Origin: Candidatus Gastranaerophilales bacterium HUM_12
Lineage (GTDB): Bacteria > Cyanobacteriota > Vampirovibrionia > Gastranaerophilales > Gastranaerophilaceae
Length of the DNA stretch: 9,800 bases
Direction of reading: 5' to 3'
Assembly (NCBI GenBank): GCA_002102825.1
Contig: DABJ01000036.1
Location: 1-9,800, forward strand
A program made the position numbers and the translations under genes. Every line of letters begins with the position of its first letter. Within the stretch, counting starts at the first letter, position 1. Shown here piece after piece: positions 5,376-9,800 of the stretch. The notes beneath the pieces were generated by a model. The model saw only the letters and a program-made list of their open reading frames with translations, was not told the DNA's origin and did no database searches.

Positions 5376-6416
5376 CTAGGATTTAGTTTGTGATTTATTA
5401 GAATGTTTTTCTATATATTTATCAACTTTTTCAGCCATGAATGTTGAAAATAGTGGAAGAATTCCGTAATAAATTCCCGCAAAAATTAATGCCGGTCGTA
5501 GTATATTTATACCCTCAATATATTTCTCTACTTTGGGGTTTGTTGCATTTATTTTTTTGAATTTTTCAACAAATTTTCCAGTCTTTTTCTTTATCAAATT
5601 ATCAATTCCATAACCCATGGTAAGGGTTATAAAAGTTGAAATTACATTGTTATATATAAGTGCTTTTTTTCTATTTTTTTTGATTTTAGAGCTTTTTGAT
5701 GTTTGAACTGCAAATGATGTTGTCAAAAGAATATCTGTTGCTGCTGTCATGTGTTTTGCAATATCTTTATCTTTGTTTTGATATTTATTTGCAAGATTTT
5801 GAATTCTATCGGAATTGATTATCTTACTAAAACCTTTTGATAGTTTGTCTTGTAAATGTCCTGTGAAATTTAAAGATTTTTCTTTTGTATTTGTTGTGGT
5901 TGGTGAGTTTTCAATGGATTTTTGTTTGTTTTTGAAAAATACATTATCCATTAATATAGGAATTAGTGCTAAAGTTAGCATTGATTTTGGCACAGCTGTT
6001 AAAAAACCTGTCCCTAATTTGAACATTTGTGTAATCAATTTATAACTTCTTGATTTTTCAATTTCGTTATTTTTGATTAAATTTTTTATTGTTTTATTCG
6101 TCAAAAATTTAGTTGGATGTTTATCAATATTTTTAACAGCATTTTCAATTGGTAGCGCTATTGATTCAACTATTCCAAATTTAATTACCCCGGAACAAAT
6201 TGAATTCGCTGCTGCATATTGTTTATTTTCTTTTTCTGTGTCAGGAGTTAAAAAAATTGACATTGGTCGGACTGTTAAAGAAAGGGCAAGAGATGTGCTT
6301 GCAGAGAAAGAGGTTCCGTGGTCTGAAATTTTTTCTAGAGATTTGAGAACGGTTTTATTCTTTAACAATCTGGTGGAAAAGTTTGATATTGATTGTCCAA
6401 TTTTTTGAATTTCCAT
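5376..6416 (-). CDS. Hypothetical multi-pass membrane protein with duplicated halves
   Basis: I do not recognise this 346-residue protein. It has about six hydrophobic segments, near residues 38-58, 70-92, 133-160, 222-240, 254-275 and 303-326. They are separated by Lys/Asn-rich loops, the longest at about 160-220. The two halves follow the same plan: a Thr/Ser-rich helix, then a Tyr/Asn-led helix (YAAANSICSGVIKFGIVESIALP versus ALIYNNVISTFITLTMGYG), a basic stretch, then a third helix ending in IPILMDNVF or ILPLFSTFMAE. That points to an internal duplication of three helices. There is no signal peptide or catalytic motif, so location in the cytoplasmic membrane is inferred. The start is supported by AGG 7 nt before the ATG. 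It is divergent from pnuC across 104 bp of AT-rich DNA, and the weak AAATC-CTA-GATTT hairpin at its stop may help termination. Confidence 0.75.
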   Translation of the reverse strand: MEIQKIGQSISNFSTRLLKNKTVLKSLEKISDHGTSFSASTSLALSLTVRPMSIFLTPDTEKENKQYAAANSICSGVIKFGIVESIALPIENAVKNIDKHPTKFLTNKTIKNLIKNNEIEKSRSYKLITQMFKLGTGFLTAVPKSMLTLALIPILMDNVFFKNKQKSIENSPTTTNTKEKSLNFTGHLQDKLSKGFSKIINSDRIQNLANKYQNKDKDIAKHMTAATDILLTTSFAVQTSKSSKIKKNRKKALIYNNVISTFITLTMGYGIDNLIKKKTGKFVEKFKKINATNPKVEKYIEGINILRPALIFAGIYYGILPLFSTFMAEKVDKYIEKHSNKSQTKS

Positions 6417-6507
6417 AATTTACCTATTACTAGTACACATCACACAAACTTAAAAGTAAAATATTTTTGATATTTCTTAAAATATTTCAATATTTGAATG
6501 TTTAAGT

Positions 6508-6513
6508 TAAAAT
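6508..6513 (+). promoter_or_regulatory. Weak -10-like element before pnuC
   Basis: TAAAAT lies 7 nt before the pnuC ATG, and no Shine-Dalgarno is visible. The shared 6417-6520 region is otherwise AT-rich, with four ATATTT motifs between 6461 and 6495 and distant ACTTAAA/TTTAAGT arms (6448-6454, 6501-6507). I see no NAD- or nicotinamide-related riboswitch structure there. Confidence 0.2.
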
Positions 6514-6520
6514 AAATATA

Positions 6521-7219
6521 ATGAAGATTTTAGAGTTTTTGCAAAAAGAATTTAGTGGTTGGGGTCGGTATGAACGAATTATCTTCCCGTTTGGAATTTT
6601 ATTTATTATTGTTTTGTCTTTTATAATGAATGATAGTAAAGTCGCACTGATTTCTTCTATTTGCGGTGTAAGTTATTCTATCCTGGCGGGTAAGGGAAAA
6701 ATATCCTGCTATATCTTTGGACTTGCAGGAACTGCTTGTTATAGTTATATTTCATTTAAAAATGCGTTGTATGGAAATTTAGCATTGTATGTTTTGTATT
6801 ATTTCCCAATGCAAGTTCTTGGTATTTTCAAGTGGAAAGAGCATCTGAAAGATGATGTTCAAGAGATAGTTAAGACTTGCTTAACTCAAAAAGAGAAAAT
6901 TATTTATTTGATTTGTTCAATTCTCTTTTCTATTGCCTTTTATTTCGTGTTATTAGCTTTCAATGACCAAAGTCCGGTTATTGATTCTTTAACTTCTGTA
7001 TTATCTGTAATTGGTTTGATTTTGACGGTCAAGCGCTGTATTGAACAGTGGTATGTGTGGTTTATTGTAAATGGATTGTCTGTTGTAATGTGGATTAAGG
7101 CTTATGCAAACGGTTCAAATTGTTTTGCTACGATTTTGATGTGGGGCGCATATTTCTTCTTGTCAATTTATTTCTTGTGGACTTGGAGAAAAGAATTGCA
7201 TAAACAAAAAGAAAATTAA
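6521..7219 (+). CDS. pnuC: PnuC-type nicotinamide riboside/NMN transporter
   Basis: This 232-residue integral membrane protein of the PnuC family takes up nicotinamide riboside (historically NMN) by facilitated diffusion for NAD salvage. It shows the family layout: a short cytosolic front, then hydrophobic segments near residues 20-36, 41-57, 60-78, 86-103, 127-147, 155-171, 176-193 and 202-222. Family signatures are visible: YGNLALYVLYYFPMQVLGIFKW (about 84-105, including Q98 and W105) and QWYVWFIVNGLSVVMW (176-191, with the aromatic and Asn184 residues of the substrate site). The length is normal. No nadR or other NAD gene is adjacent, and some PnuC-like proteins carry other vitamins (riboflavin, thiamine), so the exact substrate is inferred. 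No Shine-Dalgarno precedes the ATG. Its TAA overlaps the stop codon of the convergent gene. Confidence 0.92.
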   Translation: MKILEFLQKEFSGWGRYERIIFPFGILFIIVLSFIMNDSKVALISSICGVSYSILAGKGKISCYIFGLAGTACYSYISFKNALYGNLALYVLYYFPMQVLGIFKWKEHLKDDVQEIVKTCLTQKEKIIYLICSILFSIAFYFVLLAFNDQSPVIDSLTSVLSVIGLILTVKRCIEQWYVWFIVNGLSVVMWIKAYANGSNCFATILMWGAYFFLSIYFLWTWRKELHKQKEN

Positions 7220-8007
7220 AATTTGATTTTTGTAGAGAAATTTAATTGAGAACGAGCAGGTGCTCCGCTTTCATAGTTAATTTGACTCGCTCCAACATTA
7301 AGATTCATTCTATCATCATTAAATGGCTTTAATGAGAATATTAGCTCATTCTTATTGCTTTTATCCAGAATGTTTCTTGAATATACTCCTTGCAATGATA
7401 AATGATTATTTAGTTTATATTCCGGAGAAAGAGAAAATGATCCATTAAATTGTTGACCAAAAGAACTAAAAGTATTGTTTTGGTAAGAGGTTTTTAATGA
7501 CAGATTATTTTTTTGATATTTTGAAAAAAATGTTCGAGTTTGACTTAAATCATTTGGAGTAATGCTACTATCATAACTTGTTCCCAAAGAGAAATCTCCA
7601 AATTTTTTTTCGTTAGTAAATTTTGCGGTTTTTTTCTCATAAGGGTTGTTGTCATCGGGGTTTAATATTTGAGACGAAATATTATAATCATCTTTCTTTT
7701 CAAGTTGAATTTTTGATTCTTTAATTTTTGACGGATTTTTTATATTAGGTTTTAAATCCCGATGGGTATCAAGAATTATAGCATTTGAATCGTCTGTATC
7801 TTCAATATCGGAATCTAAAAAATCATTATAATCGACATCTTCTTCATCGTCATCGTTGTCGATATTTTCATTTTCATTATTGTTTGTTGTCGTATTTTCT
7901 GTTACTGGTTCTATAACTTCAAAATTTTCTTGGTTAACATTTTCAGCAGATGTCGGGAGAAATAGTAATATTGATACGAATAAACTTAATATAAAAATCT
8001 TTTTCAT
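7216..8007 (-). CDS. Secreted putative outer-membrane beta-strand protein
   Basis: This 263-residue protein, counted from the ATG at 8007, has no recognised family. Residues 1-21 are a Sec signal peptide (MKKIFILSLFVSILLFLP, cleavage after TSA). Residues 22-80 are an acidic Asn/Asp/Glu low-complexity stretch (NDDDEEDVDYNDFLDSDIED), and 81-135 are a charged linker. From about 136 the chain alternates polar and hydrophobic residues in six or seven strands (FSLGTSYD, NLSLKTSYQ, FNGSFSLSPEYKL, LSLQGVYSR, ELIFSLKPF, MNLNVGAS, QLNFSTKIKF) and ends in Phe. A terminal Phe after a last amphipathic strand is typical of outer-membrane barrels exported via BamA, though this barrel would be small or incomplete. 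A TTG five codons upstream (8022) is in frame, but the ATG fits the signal peptide better. The gene is convergent with pnuC and the two stop codons overlap. Confidence 0.78.
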   Translation of the reverse strand: MKKIFILSLFVSILLFLPTSAENVNQENFEVIEPVTENTTTNNNENENIDNDDDEEDVDYNDFLDSDIEDTDDSNAIILDTHRDLKPNIKNPSKIKESKIQLEKKDDYNISSQILNPDDNNPYEKKTAKFTNEKKFGDFSLGTSYDSSITPNDLSQTRTFFSKYQKNNLSLKTSYQNNTFSSFGQQFNGSFSLSPEYKLNNHLSLQGVYSRNILDKSNKNELIFSLKPFNDDRMNLNVGASQINYESGAPARSQLNFSTKIKF

Positions 8008-8013
8008 ATTAAT

Positions 8014-8019
8014 ATTATA
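8014..8019 (-). promoter_or_regulatory. Consensus -10 exactly 6 nt before the outer-membrane-type gene
   Basis: The minus strand carries a perfect TATAAT ending 6 nt upstream of the ATG at 8007. There is no Shine-Dalgarno. TTGGTT at 18 nt is at best a poor -35. Used as a promoter, it would start the mRNA at the ATG. Confidence 0.45.
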
Positions 8020-8118
8020 CAATTGAATTTCAAATTAAACCAAAAATAAATTTTATATTAATAATAATTACAAACACTTGAATTGTTTTTATGAAGTAAT
8101 ATATTAAAAAAGGAATTG

Positions 8119-8144
8119 TGTTATCATAATAACAAAGCTTAGGA
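8119..8144 (+). promoter_or_regulatory. Extended -10 and ribosome-binding site of the efflux gene
   Basis: TGT-TATCAT (8119-8127) is a candidate extended -10. A TTGAAT-16-TATATT pair (8078-8105) is an alternative just upstream. AGGA at 8141-8144 is a good ribosome-binding site, 7 nt before the ATG at 8152, and fixes that start. No operator dyad is obvious. Confidence 0.45.
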
Positions 8145-8151
8145 AAAATTT

Positions 8152-9705
8152 ATGACAACAGAGAAAGCAAATACCCCAGTCAATCCATTTATTGTTGCGA
8201 TATCAGTTTTATTACCATCATTTTTGGCATTAGCAGCGTCGTCAGCGACAAATGTTTGTCAACCAAATATTGCAGGATATTATGGAGCAACTCAGTATGA
8301 AGCAAATACTGTAATTACTTGTTATATTATTTCAGGAGGATTGATGCTTCCTGTTACGGGGTATTTAGTACAAGTAATTGGTAAAAAACTGTTGTTCTTT
8401 TATAGTATATGGGTTTTTTCTTTGGGTTGTTTGTTATGTATTTTAGCTCCGAACTTGCAAGCACTGATTGGCGCCCGTGTTGTTCAGGGGATTGGAAGCG
8501 GTTGTATTTTGCCATTATGCCAAGCGATACTACTTGATGTTTTCCCCAGAGAACAACGAGGGATAGCAATGAGTTTGTTCGGTGTTGCTGCAATGTTTTC
8601 TCCACTTGCCGGTCCATTTATGGGTGGTTATTTAACGGATAATTACTCTTGGCAATGGGTATTTATAATAAATATTCCTCTGTGCATGTTGTCATTTTTA
8701 TTAGTTAAATTATTTGTTCCGGACGATAAACCTCCAAAAACTGTAAAGAAGAAAAAGTTTGATATTGTCGGTTATATTTCAATTGTGATTGCTATGGCTT
8801 GTATGCAAATTGTATTAGATAGAGGGCAGCAGTATAATTGGTTTGATACTCCGTGGATTTGTTATTTGACCGGAATATGCATATTTTCTTTCATATTTTT
8901 CTATGTGTGGGAATTGGAGTATGATAATCCGGTAATTGATATTAGGGTATTTAAGGATAGAAACTTTTTATTTGGAACGACTATAAGTTCGTTAATTAAT
9001 GTAATGCTGTATTCAACGTTGTTACTTGTACCAATGTTTGTTCAAAGCTTGTTAGGTTATAGTCCATCAATGTCAGGCTTGACTATGTTCCCACGTGCGA
9101 TTGTTTGTTTTGTTGGGTTGTTGACTGTTGGAGCTATTTCTAAATATATAGAGCCAAGAATTTTGACCGCAACGGGCTTTATAATAATGGGGATTTCTAT
9201 TTTGATGCTAACAAGTATGAATACAACGTCATCTATGTCGAGTGTAATTTTACCAAACTTATTACTTTGTGCGGGGGTCCCAATTGCATTTGTACCTATT
9301 ACGGCTTTGTCATTTAGAACCATGCCTCCATCAAAAAATGCAGATGCAGCAGCGCTACATGCATTGTTTAAAAACTTGATTACGGCTATATCTACTGCAA
9401 TGTCTGCAACCTTTATTGCAAGAGTTTCTCAAGTTCATCAAAATTATTTGGTAGGCGATTTGGCATATCACAATGCAATGTTTAGATATAAACTTTTGGT
9501 ATTTACGAACAAATTTTTGATTCATTATCCGCATGTTGTTGCTGTGAGAAAGGCTAATGGCTTTTTGTATAAACAGTTGTTGCAACAAGCAAGATTGGCA
9601 TCTTTTTATGATGTATTTGCTTTGCTTGCGATGATGTGTATTGTGATTATTCCATTGTTGTTGTTCTTAAAAATCAAGAGAATACCAAAAGCAAGAAAAA
9701 AATAA
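8152..9705 (+). CDS. DHA2-family (EmrB/QacA-like) MFS efflux transporter
   Basis: This 517-residue proton-coupled multidrug exporter of the cytoplasmic membrane has 14 predicted transmembrane helices, the usual DHA2 size. Visible signatures are motif A-like GYLVQVIGKK (70-79), GARVVQGIGSG in helix 4 (107-117, with R109), antiporter motif C SPLAGPFMGGYLTD in helix 5 (150-163), and the EmrB-style YSWQWVFIINIP (165-176). A long extracytoplasmic segment between the last two helices (about 425-485, with QQARLASFYDVFALL) is as in EmrB. The helix-1 motif that usually reads LDxTIVNVALP is altered: AASSATNVCQPNI lacks the Asp. No EmrA adaptor or TolC-like gene is adjacent, so whether it works alone or with a distant adaptor is unknown, as are its substrates. 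The start is supported by AGGA. Confidence 0.92.
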   Translation: MTTEKANTPVNPFIVAISVLLPSFLALAASSATNVCQPNIAGYYGATQYEANTVITCYIISGGLMLPVTGYLVQVIGKKLLFFYSIWVFSLGCLLCILAPNLQALIGARVVQGIGSGCILPLCQAILLDVFPREQRGIAMSLFGVAAMFSPLAGPFMGGYLTDNYSWQWVFIINIPLCMLSFLLVKLFVPDDKPPKTVKKKKFDIVGYISIVIAMACMQIVLDRGQQYNWFDTPWICYLTGICIFSFIFFYVWELEYDNPVIDIRVFKDRNFLFGTTISSLINVMLYSTLLLVPMFVQSLLGYSPSMSGLTMFPRAIVCFVGLLTVGAISKYIEPRILTATGFIIMGISILMLTSMNTTSSMSSVILPNLLLCAGVPIAFVPITALSFRTMPPSKNADAAALHALFKNLITAISTAMSATFIARVSQVHQNYLVGDLAYHNAMFRYKLLVFTNKFLIHYPHVVAVRKANGFLYKQLLQQARLASFYDVFALLAMMCIVIIPLLLFLKIKRIPKARKK

Positions 9706-9706
9706 G

Positions 9707-9733
9707 AAAATATTTGTTCTGAAAAATATTTTT
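9707..9733 (+). terminator. Weak AT-only hairpin after the efflux gene
   Basis: AAAATATTT (9707-9715) and AAATATTTT (9724-9732) are perfect 9-bp arms around an 8-nt loop, two bases after the stop codon. The stem has no G-C pair and only a short T run follows, so it is a poor intrinsic terminator if one at all. Confidence 0.3.
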
Positions 9734-9743
9734 GATGTAGAAT
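9714..9743 (+). promoter_or_regulatory. Possible promoter for the edge tRNA
   Basis: TTGTTC (9714-9719) and TAGAAT (9738-9743) are 18 nt apart. They would start a transcript near 9750, about 37 nt before the possible tRNA. The match is weak and the -35 overlaps the hairpin at 9707-9733. Confidence 0.2.
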
Positions 9744-9786
9744 ATTTTATGTCAGGTCTGCTTAAAAAAATTGTTGACTTGTAAAT

Positions 9787-9800
9787 CGGGATGTAGCACT
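9787..9800 (+). tRNA. 5' end of a tRNA cut by the window edge (possibly tRNA-Pro)
   Basis: CGGGATGTAGCACT fits a tRNA start: a 7-base acceptor strand CGGGATG, the invariant TA at positions 8-9, then a D-stem strand GCAC. A first base C and a CGGG acceptor are common in bacterial tRNA-Pro, but tRNAs with other anticodons also begin this way. Only 14 bases are in the window, so neither the fold nor the anticodon can be checked. Confidence 0.45.

Noticed and set aside
6448..6507. Repeated ATATTT/AAAATATTT motifs and ACTTAAA/TTTAAGT arms between divergent genes
   Set aside because: Simple low-complexity AT sequence with irregular spacing; expected by chance at this base composition, and not a CRISPR or riboswitch pattern.

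Overview
The window is strongly AT-rich bacterial DNA with standard-code genes, short intergenic gaps and mixed gene orientation. Several features suggest a low-GC, two-membrane gut lineage, with Gastranaerophilales (Vampirovibrionia, formerly Melainabacteria) as my best guess. These are a C-terminal remnant resembling the prepilin-like proteins I associate with that group (ending DGWKINKDYPW), a signal-peptide protein ending in beta strands and a final Phe, and several lineage-type hypothetical proteins with no recognisable domain. This placement rests on remembered family style, not on a search, so it is moderate at best.

Left part (1-3075). On the minus strand lie a Gly/Met/Pro-rich protein with a cationic tail and an orphan (Fe-S) oxidoreductase subunit with two ferredoxin motifs and two CCG domains. 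A small plus-strand hypothetical gene follows, then the prepilin-like gene remnant. Next is a minus-strand secreted protein with a TrbI/VirB10-like stretch and a glycine-rich hydrophobic region.

Middle (3075-5375). A flavodoxin-family NAD(P)H/FMN oxidoreductase is divergent from an HxlR-family redox-type regulator. Between them is a TTGACA promoter with a 20-bp palindrome covering its start region, a classic regulator/target pair. Then come an intact initiator tRNA (tRNA-fMet, CAT) with its own promoter, leader hairpin and terminator, and ogt (O6-alkylguanine-DNA alkyltransferase). After ogt, a gap of about 290 bp holds a short protein-like fragment that looks like a gene remnant.

Right part (5376-9800). 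A six-segment hypothetical membrane protein whose halves look like an internal duplication is divergent from pnuC (nicotinamide riboside/NMN-type transporter). pnuC runs tail-to-tail, with overlapping stop codons, into a secreted beta-strand-rich putative outer-membrane protein. That gene is divergent from a DHA2-family (EmrB/QacA-like) 14-TM efflux transporter. The last 14 bases look like the 5' end of a further tRNA, possibly tRNA-Pro, cut by the window edge.

Most of this is ordinary housekeeping and accessory content, and I see no convincing new multi-gene system. Points most worth a second look are: (i) genes split into those with a clear Shine-Dalgarno and those with none but with a -10-like hexamer exactly 6 nt before the ATG, suggesting leaderless mRNAs; (ii) the HxlR operator region; (iii) two gene remnants; (iv) the duplicated hypothetical membrane protein; (v) active-site or motif deviations in Ogt and the efflux pump.
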